Below, piece by piece: positions 1-13,690 of a stretch of 64,000 bases of DNA; position 1 is the stretch's first letter, and the number at the start of each line of letters is the position of its first letter. Below the pieces are notes generated by a model. The model was not told where the DNA came from and did not search any database. It saw only the letters and a program-made list of their open reading frames with translations. The translations under genes and the position numbers were made by a program. Location: the NCBI GenBank assembly GCA_947683425.1, contig CANTUQ010000007.1, forward strand, positions 1,054,001 to 1,118,000, read 5' to 3'. Source of the stretch: Excoecaria cochinchinensis. Lineage: Eukaryota; Streptophyta; Magnoliopsida; Malpighiales; Euphorbiaceae.

Positions 1-3000
1 TATAACTTACTTGTCTATTGGTTTCCCACAGTAGAACAAAATTGGAGAACAAGTATACAAGATTGGTGTCGATCAAATTAAAAATCCAATCAAAATTGTT
101 TCAAAAATGAAACAAGAGTCAAGATATAATTAGTAAATATACTGTAAGGAAAGGAAAAAAATCAATTACAGAAATGAAAACCCTTAACTTTCCCTTGCCT
201 CGTGAAAAATCTGTTTCGCAATGATCTGTTAATTCCACTTCAAATCATAACTTTTCTCATCTCCAACGTACAGGGGCAACGAGGAGGCGGCGACGAGGCG
301 AGGAGAGGAGGCGGAGGCGAAGCGGTGGCCAGGCGAGGCGAAGGCCAGGCAGAAGCGAGGAAGAGGTGAGAGACGGCGACGTGGCGTGGCAAAAACGAAG
401 AAGAGGTGAGAGGCGGCGGCGAGGCGAGCCAGGCGAGGAAGAAACAGGAAAGTGAGATAAAAGTGATATTTTTGTTTCATATTGTACAAAAGTGATATTT
501 TTGTAAAAACAAATTGTATAAATGAAATTAGGATTGTTTTTTCTGTTATTTTTATTTTTTTATTGTATAATTATGTAAAGAGCCCTTTTTTTTACAAACT
601 ACTTATTCTAAACTTGCCCATCGATCCATTAATCACAAATGTTTAACGATGAGGCCCGCAGATTTAGCCGAATTGATGATAATATCCTTTTTTTGGGAAA
701 AAGATTAAAAAAATAAAGAAAAAGTTGATAATGAAATGTAAAAGGAATCAGCTTATACATAGAGCTTATTCAATTAAGCTACTAGGTGTTATAAAGTTTA
801 TACTTATATTGTTTTACATGGGTGGAGATATCTTTTATATATCCAATTATTGGTATTACTCATTTCGAGTCGGATTAAGTCACTATGAAAATTAAACTCT
901 TTTTATATTAATTTTCCTCATTTATAAGACTCAAACTAGAATTATTAATATTGAATAACAGTTCTTAACAACTACCATAAATACTTATAATATCTAACTG
1001 TTATAAGTAAATTTTTAATGAGAATAATATGTCGATAAGAGTTTGGACTAGATTTGAATTTAAGAGTTTGGATTTTCGAATTTGCTTTTATTTTTTTTTT
1101 GGGTATAATAGTATATTATAAATTTGAATCTTGAAAAAAAAAATCGATATTAAGTTTGTATAGTCGTCATCATTTGCTTTGATGAAAAGTTGTACGTATT
1201 ATGTGGCCGGAAATATCTAATATTATTAATTTTATGCATAGAAAATTATGCAGATTTTTTCTCTTGAAGAAAACGACTTTGGATTATGATGCCATCCAAT
1301 AAAAATATGCCAAATAGGCAGCCACGTAGCTACCTAGCTCTTGCATATCTTCCTTAACTCATGTTATGAAATATTTAAAAAAAAAAATTAAAAATTATAA
1401 TAACTAGATTGGCAAATTATTGAGTAAATATTATAATCAATGAATAGAATAGGTTTAGGATTAGGACAATAAGGAAGTTTGCTTGAGTAGTTAAAAGTCA
1501 GATTTGTCGGCTGTAACTAATTCAAAAACCGACAATTAACCTAAGCCACATGCAATGATAAATTAACACCTGCAATATTGCAAATATAAAATCAAAATTG
1601 GTTTTTTTTTTTTTTTTTTCTCTTAATTTTACCCATTCAATTCAAAGTCTTATTAATTGGGATTATGCGGGCAAACTATAAAACTACCTAAACCACAAAA
1701 ATTAATACAATGCATTATTATTTATTATGTGATTATTTGACTTTCTTTAAATTAAAGATTCATTCTCTTTCTCCAATTTCATTGCTTTTGACCCAAATTC
1801 ATGGTGTCTTTTGTTTATTATTTCTTCACATATATTATGTATTGTTGTTTTCAAATGAGGGAGAGAGGGAAAATCAAAATCATAATTTACAGTAATTTAC
1901 TTTCCCCCATTTATTTTGAATTTTATACAATAATTACAAAAGATTTACTTAATGTTATCAATTTGAATTTTCTAATTAGAAAATTAATACTAAGATATTA
2001 ATTATTGTCATAAAAATTAAGGTTTGATAATTTTTTCATTATAAATTGAGGTTTAAAAATATTGATAAATCGACGTTAATCATCATTTTGAAGAAATTAA
2101 TTATGTGGACCTTATATGCTTTAAGCCAATTATAGGTGGACAAAATGTTATACATTTTAGAATCAATCTTTATTTTCGTGACGTGAAATTGTTAGTTTTA
2201 CCATGTACAATTTTTTATTTTTTAAGAACCTAATATCTTATATTCTATTTAATATGGATTAATCAAATATTTGTATAATAGTGCCAAATACCAGAAAAGG
2301 GTTTGGAGATTTAATTAGACTGGAGATAAATCTAACCCCACAAACATATGCTTAAAATTATAATTAGGTGAAATAAATTATAATTTAACCGTCCATCCAT
2401 TGAATTCAAACAAAATAATATATTTAATGGGTAAATTGGTTGTAATAGATTAAAATGCTGATAAAAAGAAAGATATTGTAACATAAATATGTTATGGTCG
2501 TTTGGAAACATAAAATATACACCTATACATGAATTTTCTCATCCAAAATAAGTTTGTAAATGAATTTACGTACTAATTAAAATAATAAAATAGATGCAAA
2601 ATTTTGTTTAATTATAATTAAATTCTCAAGTATAGGAAGTAATTTAATTGAATTAAATGAGGCGAAAGAAAAATACAAAACAGAGGACAAAACTCATCAC
2701 ATGGAAAGAAAACAATAAAGAATGTCCCCTGCGAAGAAAAAATGACAAGATTCTTGAAATTCACGGGAGAAACCGAAACTGGTCCTCCATAACACAAACA
2801 AATAGTATAGCAGAAGAAAACACAGTCATGCGGTCAAATTTTATTTTATTTTATTTATTTAGTTTTATTAATTATAATTTACTCTTTCGGTGCCGTTTTG
2901 CGTCAGGTACTATAATGTTGTGCTCTTTAATTGGACAATGTCTTAGATTCCATAACTATTTTACTGTTTACTTCGTGTGATCCAATATTTTGTCAGCATA

Positions 3001-3629
3001 TTTCACACGCTTCACTCTTGCTTCGAATAATTAGGCTTTTTTTAGCTTTAACGACTTTTATTTACTCTACCAATATATATATATATATATTATTTTTTAA
3101 AAGAGAAAGAAAAATAAAGAAAGAAAGAAACACCTCACATGCAATTGTCCTGTAGTTGAATTGGAAATTTCCTCACAGACAAATTACTATTCCACAAATC
3201 AAAATCAAGCATCTAAAAACAAGCTAACTATTGGCTTAACCTTCTGAAGTTTAAACTATGATTTTAAGGCAATGCGACAATTGAAGAAGCAAAAAAAAAA
3301 AATCATAATTCTTGATCAATGAGTGATGATCACATCAAATAAAACAACATAAAAATGTAATTAATTTAATTTAATTTAATTTTTTTAAAAACAATGAAAA
3401 TCGCAATATAAAAAATTAAGGGGAAATTTTAAAATGCTAAATCTTTATCTATATATTTCCGATTTATTTCTCCTAAAGCTTGATTCTATATTACTATGTT
3501 CATCAACAAATGGGTTAGTCACAAATGACTAATTAGAAATTTTAATCTTAATTAACAGGGTAATTAACATTAATTACCAAAAAATTAAAATAATAATAAA
3601 AAAAAGAACAACTTTACTTTCATTTCATT
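1..3629. other. Intergenic region left of the DUF868 gene
   Basis: This is AT-rich DNA with long poly-A and poly-T runs and no supported gene. It holds a GC- and GA-rich low-complexity island at about 271-437 (listed separately) and short AT runs near 3080. The open frames present are short, composed of low-complexity sequence and match nothing I recognise. Confidence 0.7.
271..437. repeat. GA/GC-rich low-complexity island
   Basis: The + strand is built from irregular repeats of GGCGAGG, GGCGACG and GAGGCGGAGG. It stands out sharply from the surrounding AT-rich DNA. An open frame on the minus strand crosses it, but the predicted residues (Ala, Ser, Pro, Arg, Leu) simply follow the base composition. 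A similar GC-rich patch (AAGCGGTGGCGATAGGCAACGG-like, about 12340-12415) sits inside the hAT element at 11327-12675, so this island may be a remnant of a related element. Confidence 0.5.
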
Positions 3630-4736
3630 TCATTTTCTCCAAGCATAAACTAGCAGAGAGAAGCCATTAGGTGCACTAAGCTCATTCTCCTCCGTGCTCG
3701 CCCACTCCATAATCGACGATGACCCTCCGGCGGAAGACGCCGACGACATAGAAATTGACGATGAAGATGAACTTCTCGTCGTCCCCATCAAATTTCTCCT
3801 CATTTTTCTCCACGAGCTTTGTTGCCATGGAACCACTCCTCCATTTTTCTCATCTGGCCCTTTATTTTCTTCTTCATCATATTCTTCTTCTTCTTCGTCT
3901 TCTGCTTCATTATCTTCAGATTCAAATCTAAACATGAACACTGCGTGGCCGCCATTGTTAATATCCTCAAAAAGCCAGTTATAAACATCCCATGAGACCT
4001 GTACAGGAACTCCATCGACTTCAATTTTTTCGTTTCCCCTAAATTTCCACTTCAATCGCTTAATCTGCAAAACCCCTTTGTTATCAACACTGAAACACAA
4101 TCTGGCATCGTTATTCACTCTACAATCGATTGAAATTTCTCTGATTTTGCCGCCAAATCTGGCCTTTGTTGTGTACATTCTATTGCCGTACACATGTTCT
4201 CTTCTCAGCACAAGAACTTGGCCTTTTTCTGGCTTTTTAGCTCTGGTCTTCACACAAGCTTGCTTGGTCAAATCTCCGATAAGGAGGATGATTTCCCGGT
4301 CAACAACCACAGCGATGTAGAATCCGGATTGAGGTTCGGGTCCGGATCCGAACCTGGCCTTGGAAAGATCCCAGTATATTTGGATTCTTGGCGTGGAATC
4401 TTGGCTATGGAGTTTCTTGGATCCATGTTTTTTCCAGAAAATGAAAGGCTTGATATGGAGATGGAAAGACACGGTAGAGAGAGAAGGCGAGTTAGAGAGA
4501 GAAAGAGGAGAACAGGCAGCGGCGGCGTCGTCTCTGGGGTGGAGATGGAGGTGGAGAGAATGGCCAAAGAGGGATCTTGACCAAGTGAGAGAGAAAAGGC
4601 CAAGCTCTGTTTGGTAGAGGCAAGTGGTTAGGCTAGGATTACCGGAGGTGGTTGTTGTTGGCGGAGGTTGTACGGCGGCGGTGGCGGTGGTGGAGGGGCG
4701 GAAGCAAGAGGGGAAAGGAGAAGAATGGTTGGACAT
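3630..4736 (-). CDS. DUF868 family protein (PF05910), single exon
   Basis: The intact 368-residue frame has no intron, as is usual for this family. I recognise the plant DUF868 family from its conserved blocks: YQTELGLFSLTWSR (about 41-54), RIQIYWDLSKARFG (about 117-130), GFYIAVVVD (about 138-146), TKARFGGK (about 190-197), SWDVYNWLF (about 248-256) and GHAVFMFRFE (263-272). Residues 1-35 are Ser/Pro/Thr-rich. An acidic Glu/Asp tract (about 272-297) and a Ser-rich tract (about 328-350) follow the core, before a conserved-looking end NGFSLLVYAWRK. There is no signal peptide or membrane span. The biochemical function of the family is unknown to me. The start is the first Met after the upstream TA-rich promoter stretch. 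The gene is isolated, with no close neighbour. Confidence 0.93.
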   Translation of the reverse strand: MSNHSSPFPSCFRPSTTATAAVQPPPTTTTSGNPSLTTCLYQTELGLFSLTWSRSLFGHSLHLHLHPRDDAAAACSPLSLSNSPSLSTVSFHLHIKPFIFWKKHGSKKLHSQDSTPRIQIYWDLSKARFGSGPEPQSGFYIAVVVDREIILLIGDLTKQACVKTRAKKPEKGQVLVLRREHVYGNRMYTTKARFGGKIREISIDCRVNNDARLCFSVDNKGVLQIKRLKWKFRGNEKIEVDGVPVQVSWDVYNWLFEDINNGGHAVFMFRFESEDNEAEDEEEEEYDEEENKGPDEKNGGVVPWQQSSWRKMRRNLMGTTRSSSSSSISMSSASSAGGSSSIMEWASTEENELSAPNGFSLLVYAWRK

Positions 4737-4789
4737 GATTTGTTTGTGTACGAATTTCGTATATTTGAGGTTTTAAAGGGTTTAGAGAG

Positions 4790-4812
4790 GATATATATAT
4801 ATATATATATAT
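4790..4812 (-). promoter_or_regulatory. (TA)n tract, candidate TATA region of the DUF868 gene
   Basis: A perfect run of alternating T and A lies 54-76 bp upstream of the DUF868 start codon. It is a microsatellite, so its length may vary, and it can also supply a TATA box. No other TATA-like sequence is as well placed. Purely positional inference. Confidence 0.4.
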
Positions 4813-6796
4813 GGAGGAAAGGGAAAGGGGAGGATAGGTTTTTACTTTTTTAATGAAATGGGAGGGAAAGGACAGACCTCAATTATTTACAGCCAAACAT
4901 GTCGTAGACACGGAAAAATAAAAAATGAGAAAGTAGACTTTGAATGGAGATGATTGTGGGCAAAAGTTAATGCAGTTTCTTCCTAATTTCACTCTGTTCT
5001 TATATACTGTCTTGTAAGAACTTTCTAACTATGTATTCATTTTCTTTATTTATTTATTTTATTTACTACAATAGTAAAAATAAAATTCGAAATCTTAGCA
5101 CTTTTTAATTTATAAATTTAAATATTACTTCCATTTTTATTTATGTATTTCCTCACTAACTGTTATGTAAATCATCAAAGAGTTGAAGACTTGGTATTTG
5201 CAAGTAAATGTAACTATTTTGAATAATTGGATTAGTGCGGTAATTTCGCCATTGATATGTCTACATTATGTGCATGCTCTTATGAAATGTTAAATTCAAA
5301 CGAGTCTAAGAGGTTGATTGACAAGAAAAATAATTGCAAATTTAATTTTTATTTTCATGTACTGAAAGAAATAAGTAGTGGTTGGTTGCGCAAATATGTA
5401 TAGTTAAATTAAAATTTCATTTTTTATATTCACGTACCAAGTCTTAACCTAAAATAATTCATTTTATATTAAACTAAAAAAAAAAAAAAAAGAAAAAACA
5501 TGACATCAACAGACCAAACTTAACATATATCATGAAATATTCCAGTCAATTTTTGTGTTTTTTTTTCCCACAAATCAAGTTAAATGAATTAACATCTGTA
5601 CATGCTAATTAATACCACGCTATTTTTTAATCAATTTATTTATATGTCAATTTTTATATTGAGTTCGTTTAAGAAAATTTTATGAATATATGATCTAGAC
5701 AAGTATTTTTTGAAAAATGATTTTATTAAAAAATTTTAATTCATGAAATTTTTTGAGGATAATGTTATATTTAATTTTAGTAATAAAAAAAAAAGAGAGG
5801 AGAGTGTACCTAATGCAATAAAGTTAAGTAAGATATTCGCCATAAAAGAGTAAGCTAATAGGAGTTGGTTAGTTGGTTGGTTAGTACAGTAGAGTTTCCT
5901 TCCCGAAGGACAATGTTCCTATCTGCCGTGGGGAGTGTCCCTTACGTTTATTTTATTTTGTATATTACATTTAAGTACAACTACGAACTGTCCTTTCACC
6001 TAATTTATAAAGCATTTAATTTTCTATTTAATTTTATCTTAATTCGAATTTTTTCTATTTTTTAAAATTTACTCCAGAAGAACAAATTTTATTTAATTTC
6101 AATAGAAGGAGAACTATTTCAATAATAATAAATTTTAATTTAATGGTATTGATAAATTAAAAAAACCAATGGTTTCTTTGTAACTCGAAGAAAAAATGCA
6201 CCTTATAAACATATATCTTTAATTTTTTACTTTTTTATATTATGTACAAAAATTCAAAAATAAATAAAAATTTATGTGATGGAATTAGAAAAAAAAACAA
6301 TAAATAAGAAAAACCATTGATATTATAAACATATCATCCGATAGGATTAATAAAAAATAAGACGAGTCTTTCACTTCACACTACATATACTTATCAAGAA
6401 ATGCTCTAATAAACTAATAATTAATATTCTTTATTATTATTATTTTTTAAATTTTCTGCTAATTTTATTAATTCAAATATTTTGAATTCGAGGTATTAGA
6501 TGCGTATATATGTGAAATAACAGAAATTTCAAATATTTTTTGGATGCTTAGGTGTTGAAGAATAAGATTTCCAGTAATAAGAGATTTGATTATCTTCATG
6601 ATAAAGTGATTGGTAAGATAGTTAGCTTGAATAATAAAATTATTTCTTAATTAAACTACCATGCATGAATAGAACTAGATTCAATTTACTTGCTGCCAAG
6701 TTGTATATTTCAAGAAATATTTGCCACTCAAACTTGAGATATTACTTGTAATTATCAAGTTCAGATATTTATTCATCAACTTGTCAAAATAATACT

Positions 6797-7478
6797 TAGG
6801 GGTGAGTATGGTCGGTTAACCAGTCCATAAGTTCCAGTCTATTAACCAGTCCATTAAATCGGTTTTTTGAAATTCCAGTCCATTAACCAGTCCATTACCA
6901 TCGGTTAACCAGTTCATCGGTTTCGAATTTTCGTATCGGTTACCCAATATTTTTCGGTTAATCACTATAATTATAAATATATTCATAAATAAAATTAAAA
7001 TGTTCAAAATATTTAAAAATTAAAATTTTTTTACTATAATATAACATTATTGTTGTTAAAATAAAAATATTTGGTGGATATAAGCAAATTTGTTTTTAAA
7101 AATTAATATTTAATAAGTAAATATATTAACCGGTCCATAATCACTTTTAATTAGATAAATTGTTGTACTTACTAATAACCAATTAAAAAAACTTTAAAAC
7201 TTTAAAATAATTAGTATAATGAAAAAAAATACATGATCACCTTTAATTAGGATAAATTGTTATAAATTATTAAAAAATTAATAAATTAACTAAAAATTCG
7301 GTTTCGGTTCGGTTAACCAGTCATATGAGTCAAAAACCATTAACCAGTCCATTAATATCGGTTTTTTCAAAACACTAACCATTAATCAGTCCATTACAAT
7401 CGGTTAACCAGTCAATCGGTTCGGTTTCGAATTTTTTTTTCGGTTAACCAAGTCCATCGATTTTTTTGCTCACCCCTA
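6797..7478. mobile_element. hAT-type non-autonomous element, 682 bp, perfect 8-bp target duplication
   Basis: The left end begins TAGGGGTGAGTATGGTCGG and the right end finishes GCTCACCCCTA, giving inverted termini of the TAGGGGTGAGYA type. The flanks are identical 8-bp direct repeats, ATAATACT at 6789-6796 and 7479-7486. An 8-bp duplication with TAGGG ends is typical of hAT transposons. The subterminal regions contain many copies of CGGTTAACCAGTCCAT-like sequence in both orientations, as expected for transposase-binding subterminal repeats. There is no transposase frame, so any movement must have been in trans. Confidence 0.88.
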
Positions 7479-8410
7479 ATAATACTTATGTGATAATCCA
7501 TAATTAATTTAGACTAAAACTTTCAATTGCATACAAGTCATCTCCAAAATTAGATTGATTTGCTGGATCGTTAACCTCCATTAAAAATTGATATTATATA
7601 ATACATATAAGAAAAACGCATCAAAATTACCTTAAATTTTAACTTTTTTCAATATTAGATTTATATAATTTTCGAATCACTTATATTAGATCCCATTTAG
7701 ATGGGACCAAAGTAATTAAAACGCGAGATCTATTAATCTTGCGTGAAGTAAATTTAAAATGATAATGGGATCCACCAAGATATAAAAAATAAAAAAATAT
7801 ACAATAATAATAATAATGTTTGAAATCATGATTTCAGAATTAATGGAATTTTGAGAACATTAATATCCTTAATTACCACTTATATATAAAATACAAACAC
7901 TAATATCATATTTTACCATACCTAATCATAACAATAAATAAATTAGGATTCATAATTTGTGAAGAATTGTCGAAAAGCAAGCTATAGTTTATATAATAAT
8001 AGTCATTTAAATAAATATATTTTTTTAAAAAGATAATTATAATATTAAATCATATATATACAGATATTCTGACAGCTATACAGTGTCAAAATTTTTTTTT
8101 TTCTTTTCTGTCATTGATAGTATATGGGGTTCATAATTATGTGTTCTTTCTGTCAAGATTTTATCACATGAATAAAACTTTAATTTAAATATTGAGGATT
8201 GGCAAATGTCCAATAACTTATTATGACAATTGTCCAATTTCTCTTTATCCTATTCTAATTATGAAATTGCAGAAAATATTTCTGATTTTCTGAAACTAAT
8301 ACTAAATATTAATATATGTCTTTAGGTTCACATGAAATCAAAACATTGGGAACATTTAAACAGTCCAAATTTGATGCTACTAATTTATCTTTTTTGGGTT
8401 TGTCCTTTTT

Positions 8411-8434
8411 ATTAATAATAATAATAATAATAAA
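8411..8434. repeat. (TAA)n microsatellite
   Basis: About eight tandem TAA/ATA units. No nearby gene. Confidence 0.8.
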
Positions 8435-11326
8435 ATATTGATCATCAGCGTTTCTCTGTGCCTATATTGGAAGCCATCTCCTATTATCTGCAGAACAAAG
8501 ACAAAAATTTGAATTATTTTTGTTCCATTAATGGTCAAAAATTTGAATTTGATCATTAATTTGTAAACTGCCGTGTAAAGAAAAAAAAAATTACTTTCTT
8601 TTTTAATATACATTAATTGTTTAATTCTCTAATTTATTTTTATTTAATACTTAATTTTACCAATAAAATATTAAATATTATCTTATACTTCTCACATATA
8701 TCTATAACAAATATAAAAATAAATTAGTAAAAATACAATAAGTAAATTATATTATTCAAAAACATTAATTTTATTTTTTTAATCGTTGTGAAATAATGTA
8801 TCTATTTATATGAGAAGATTATATTTTATTCTAGTCACCAATATATATTTTTTTTTCTCAAAATTAAATACCTTCTATAATACTTTGGTCCTGAATTAAT
8901 TCAAAAAATGTAGAAAATTACGTGTCATCATTAATGCTATTTTTTTTTTAAAAAAAAATGTTGAAATTGATATATGGCTGTGGCTAGATTAGGACCCAAA
9001 TGAACAGCTTGGTGTTTGCGTAGATTAGATCAGAAATTATTGAATAATAATTAGATAGTTAAAGTGAGTGGAGGGGACCTATTTAGAAGATGATCAATTG
9101 CCATATCTAAAACACAAAACATATGGGTTAACTTTAGACCCACCTTTTAGGCATCGAAGCATCGCATGTTTTATTTATGTCATGAAACTACATTTAAGTT
9201 GACAACCAATTGGCTCTATCATTGATTTGCCAATGCTACTACTTGGAAACCCAAGTCAATACCTATAGCTATATAATCCATACTAATCTTTTTTTTTTTT
9301 TTTGAAATATAATCCATACTAATCTAAATCATGTATATCATAAATTATGCAATAGCGTACAAAATTTATTATTTTTATACATGATTAATTCGCAAAATTT
9401 TGATGGTTAAGTCAATGATTTAAAAGAAATAAGAGAAAAATATATTTGTTTAAAGTTTGAAAAGTTTATTTTGAAGGTTTTAATTATACGGTATCTGAAT
9501 TAACTGTGTTAAATGTGTTGAGTCGTTAATGTTGAATAATGACTTGTAACGATTTATCGATAATAAAGCAATATCTAATTACAAATAACTTTTTAACGTT
9601 GAATAAATATGAATTTAAATCCAATCCAAATTTAAAAATCAGGTTGAATAATTTGATTATCAATATACATAATAGAACATCATCGAATTAATATGTAATG
9701 TTAAAAAAACATGTGATGGAAGGAAACAATCAAGAACTTGCATATTTTTTTGAAACTTTATTAATGTACTATTGATTCTAGTCATGAATATAAATTGATC
9801 TAAACAAATAAAAAATCATGATTTAATTTAGTGGGGACATTAAAATTAAGGCTTAGAACATCATGGCTTAAAAAGAGGGACACAATTGCTTTCCTGCCAA
9901 CGTTAAACTATGAAATTGTGTAGTGGTACCATTGCTTTTGCCATCGTCACCCTTAACATTGTGTCTCCTAATCTCATAAAGAGTTGGGTTCATCTTAATT
10001 TCGCCAGCTGTGGTTGTGGACTTGTTTAGGTTGGTGCTATTACAATACTTAAATGTCCAATTTAACCCTAGGGTTTTATTAGTGGATCCCATGATTCTAA
10101 ATTTGTCTGGTCATAAGAACGTTAGTATTGCATATAATCATATACTTTCAATGCCCAAATTGAGTATGCAAGTAGGCAAGGATACAGTAAAATAGTAATA
10201 CCAAAGTCAAAAGGTCAAAGTAATTGCCCAAGTGGGAGAAGAAGCATAAGATTTATGACCAAAAATTTGGACTTGGTCAATTTATAATTAATTTGGCTAA
10301 TTTCAATGTTAAATTATATGATCAAACTTGTTGTATATTGCATATGACCATTCAATTCTTGCTATGATTCCAATGCTTCAATTAGGACAATCAACGTGGT
10401 CAGATTTTTGACTCTTATGTGTTCAAATTTCGGATTTAAATTTATTCATACACGCTATCAATTGTGTACCGTTAAATAAAAATATAATAATATCAAACTT
10501 TAAATTGATGGTTTGCATGCATGCTTACCAATACATCCGCTCAACTGATGATACTTTTTGAATTTTTTGTTTAGCATTAATTAATTATGATAATTAACTT
10601 GTTAATTACCTACTTAAACAGAATGTGAAGCTTGTTGACTATGAAGAAAAATAAAAATATTTCTCTAATTTGTTAACGATTAAGGTTTTGATTAAAACTT
10701 ACACTATAAAAATAAAAAAATTAATTAATGATTACCGATGAAAATTAATTAATTGGTATCAAAATAATATATATAATGTTTTTCTTATGCTATACTTCGT
10801 GAATTATTACTCGCAAAGTAAAAATAGAAAAATAAAAAATTGCCTGTCGAATTTATTTTATTTTTTCAACATGAATATGATCCTTAAACTCTGATGAAAG
10901 ATCATTATGTTTAGTTTGACTGTAAGTTTAGTTTAACCGTGTGAAGGTAAAAAAAGATTAGCAGTCTTTTTCACGGTAGAAGAAGACTAATCAAGGTAAA
11001 TTTTCTTCAATTAAAAAAAAAAAAAATGCTGACTTCTGATTCTATGACTTGGACGACTTTAGACTTGCTTCAAATTCAGTTGATTCCACTTGTCTTGAAT
11101 ATATTTTTAAGAGTGTTCTACTGAAATTTTCACACCTTTGCAACATTTTATTTTTATTTTATTTTATAAACAGTCGAGTATTGAAAGTTTATTAATTCAA
11201 TTAATTTAAATTTACAGTAAATAAATTTATATAAAAATAAAATAATTCATTTATATTTGAAATTCAAATTCAAGATATGATAAGCTAATTTGAAAATTGA
11301 CTTTTAGTTATTTGAAATATGATAAG

Positions 11327-12675
11327 TAGGGTTGTGCATCGGTCGAGTTCGGGTCAATTCGATCTGAACCCGACCAACCCGAAGAGGGCCCCTCATTCCC
11401 TCCAAATCGACCCTTATTATAACTAGGGGCCCGAACCCACTAATCCGACTATTTTCGGGCCCTGACCCGAATTAAATATATAAAAAATAAAAATTAAATA
11501 AAATATAATTAAAATTAATTAGCATATAATTAACATTAAATAACATATAATTTAAAATCCTATTAAACTATAAAAACATTCATGTAACATTTCACCATCA
11601 CAAAATATTTAAAAATTACAATAAAGTAAAAATTTAAAAATTCTTAAAACTTATATTACAACCTCACGTGTATTGGGCTACTGCTCACGCTGTGTGGGAA
11701 CCTTAAATGAATCTGCTGATGCAATCTCTTCTTTCAAATCGATTTCATTCGATCGAGACATCTAAATATTTTAGCAAACAAATGATCAATATTTTTAAAA
11801 TTAAAGCAACTAATAAAAAGAAGCAAAAAAAAAAAAAAAAAACGAAACAGAAGCCATTTTAAACCAACAGAAAATAGGGATAAAATTAAGTTTCAAACCT
11901 ATAGAATTTGCCAAAAACTTAGGACCCAAAAGCTAAGTTTGGTGAGCCAGAAAATAGAACAACAATTCAAGTAATATTGCAATGACAAATTGACAATTTG
12001 ATGAACAAGAAACCTAAAATTAAAAAAATTAGATCTAAGTATGCATTGTTCGAATAATCTTTTGATAAGTAATAATTTTAACGGCGATAAAGTTCAACCA
12101 TGATAAACTAATATTGTATAATTGAAGGGGATTCAGTATGATTTCTATATTATTTGCTAAGTAAGTTTTCCATAGTAAATTACTAAATTTTTGATTATAT
12201 TTGTCAGCAACACAATGGTCAGTAACACAAAGCATTAATTGCAAGAAGAGGAAAAATAAAAATCATATAAAGAAATCCCAAAAAATTGCAACACAAAAAT
12301 AGAAGAAAAAGTAAACAGAGCGAGGCAATACTTACTTCCTGTGGCGATAGGCAACGGAGAGGCGCGACGACAACCGGTAGCGGTGAGAAGCGGTGGCGAT
12401 AGGCAACGGCTCTAAGGCATAAGCTATTTGGGAGTTAGGGTTTTTGAGAGAAATCGAGAAAGAGGGAGAGAGGAAACTGAAGGATTTGGAATTTTTTTTG
12501 TTTATATATTGATTTTATTCGGTCGGGTCGGGTTTATAGTGGTTTTACCCCGACCCGAACCACCCTCATTTCTTGCACTTGACCCGACCCGTACCCCCTA
12601 ATAAATCTATCCAAATTGCTTGTTCAGTCGGATTTATCGGGTTCATCGAGTCGAATCGGATTTTGCACACCCCTA
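11327..12675. mobile_element. hAT-type non-autonomous element, 1,349 bp
   Basis: The left end reads TAGGGTTGTGCATCGG and the right end, read inward on the other strand, TAGGGGTGTGCAAAATCCG. Next come subterminal arrays of CGGGTC/AACCCGACC motifs at both ends (about 11340-11470 and 12515-12660). The flanks ATGATAAG (11319-11326) and ACGATAAG (12676-12683) match at 7 of 8 positions, so this is an older insertion with one mutated duplication. The interior has a GC-rich patch near 12340-12415 and a stretch GGAGTTAGGGTTTTTGAGAG near 12430, resembling the 5' region of a captured or ancestral gene, but no transposase frame survives. Confidence 0.82.
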
Positions 12676-13299
12676 ACGATAAGCTATCGTATTGAATTAT
12701 AATAAGATGATTTTCTATACATTAAAAAAAATTAGAAGATGGTATGTGCAAATACAAGGCAAACATTTGAAAATGATTTTTTTTACAGGAATTTACTATT
12801 AGCTTTGTTAATAAATATATTTAACAGTATATTCATTTAAGTAAAATTTTAATTAAAAATGAACAATGTAAAACCCCACCATGTGCAAATATTCTCTTCT
12901 AAACCTAATCTCGTTGCGTTTAGCTGGAAGCTGAATACAAGTACTGCTTTCCAGCTGCCAAACACACCCTACCATAGCCAAAATTTCTACATACATTGAA
13001 ACATTATAATCTTTAATTTAAATTATAGAAATTAAAAATATATAAAAAAATTTCTTTTAATATTTTATTTATTTATTTATTTTGTGTGTGTGGTTGTGTG
13101 TTTGGATTTCGGCTTTAGCATCGTGTGGTTAAATATGCTAAAATGGGCCTTCAAATCTATATTTTAATCCAATATTGTGAAAAGTATGCATAATCTTAAT
13201 ATATTAATTGAATTCCTGGAAATACTCAATATTATCTTTTGCTAGCCAGGACTAAAGTTTAGCTCAAGACTCAAAAAAATCACCAAAAAGCAAGGCTTA

Positions 13300-13690
13300 A
13301 TGTCACCTGAGCCTAGTGCCTTTGAGGCCTGGAGCGTGATTGAACGATGCACGCAGAAATCAAAGGAACAAGGCTCTCAAGCAGTCTGATCAGACTGATA
13401 AGGCACACCTTTTAATAATTCATTGACACACGCCTTCAGCTTATCCGTTACCTGCTTCGCGGCACATAGCTGCAAACCTACTTTGACAATAGGGTAAACC
13501 ACTCAAGTGGATTATCTAGCACATTAAATATAAGGTCATTCTGTGCTCAGATAACATAAGTTTTTGAGACATTATCTCACTAGTTTCTCTTTCTAAAATA
13601 CTATTAATTTAAATTTCGGAGTGTTAACGCATGTTCCGATCGGGTATACTTTATTACAAGAAACGGAATATCACATAACCGATTTGTTCT
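13300..13690. mobile_element. Decayed solo-LTR-like fragment
   Basis: A moderately GC-rich block in AT-rich surroundings has a TATA-like AAATATAAGG near 13528. It is followed by a CT-rich leader with a TTTCTCTTTCTAAAATACT stretch, then AATTTAAATTTCGGAGTGTTAACGC. This order (TATA, CT-rich leader, 'cttgagcgtcggagtg'-like string) is the layout of many plant Gypsy LTRs, and a similar order occurs at 59420-59870. Ends and target duplication were not found. It could be another decayed repeat. Confidence 0.3.

Noticed and set aside
229..489. Minus-strand frame over the GA-rich island
   Set aside because: Low-complexity composition only; no domain, no upstream signals.
3694..4617. Plus-strand and alternative-frame ORFs inside the DUF868 gene
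   Set aside because: Shadows of a conserved minus-strand coding sequence.
9868..10092. 74-codon minus-strand frame with ordinary composition
   Set aside because: Good ATG context but no recognisable family, no introns or neighbours to support it; kept only as a remark in the intergenic entry.
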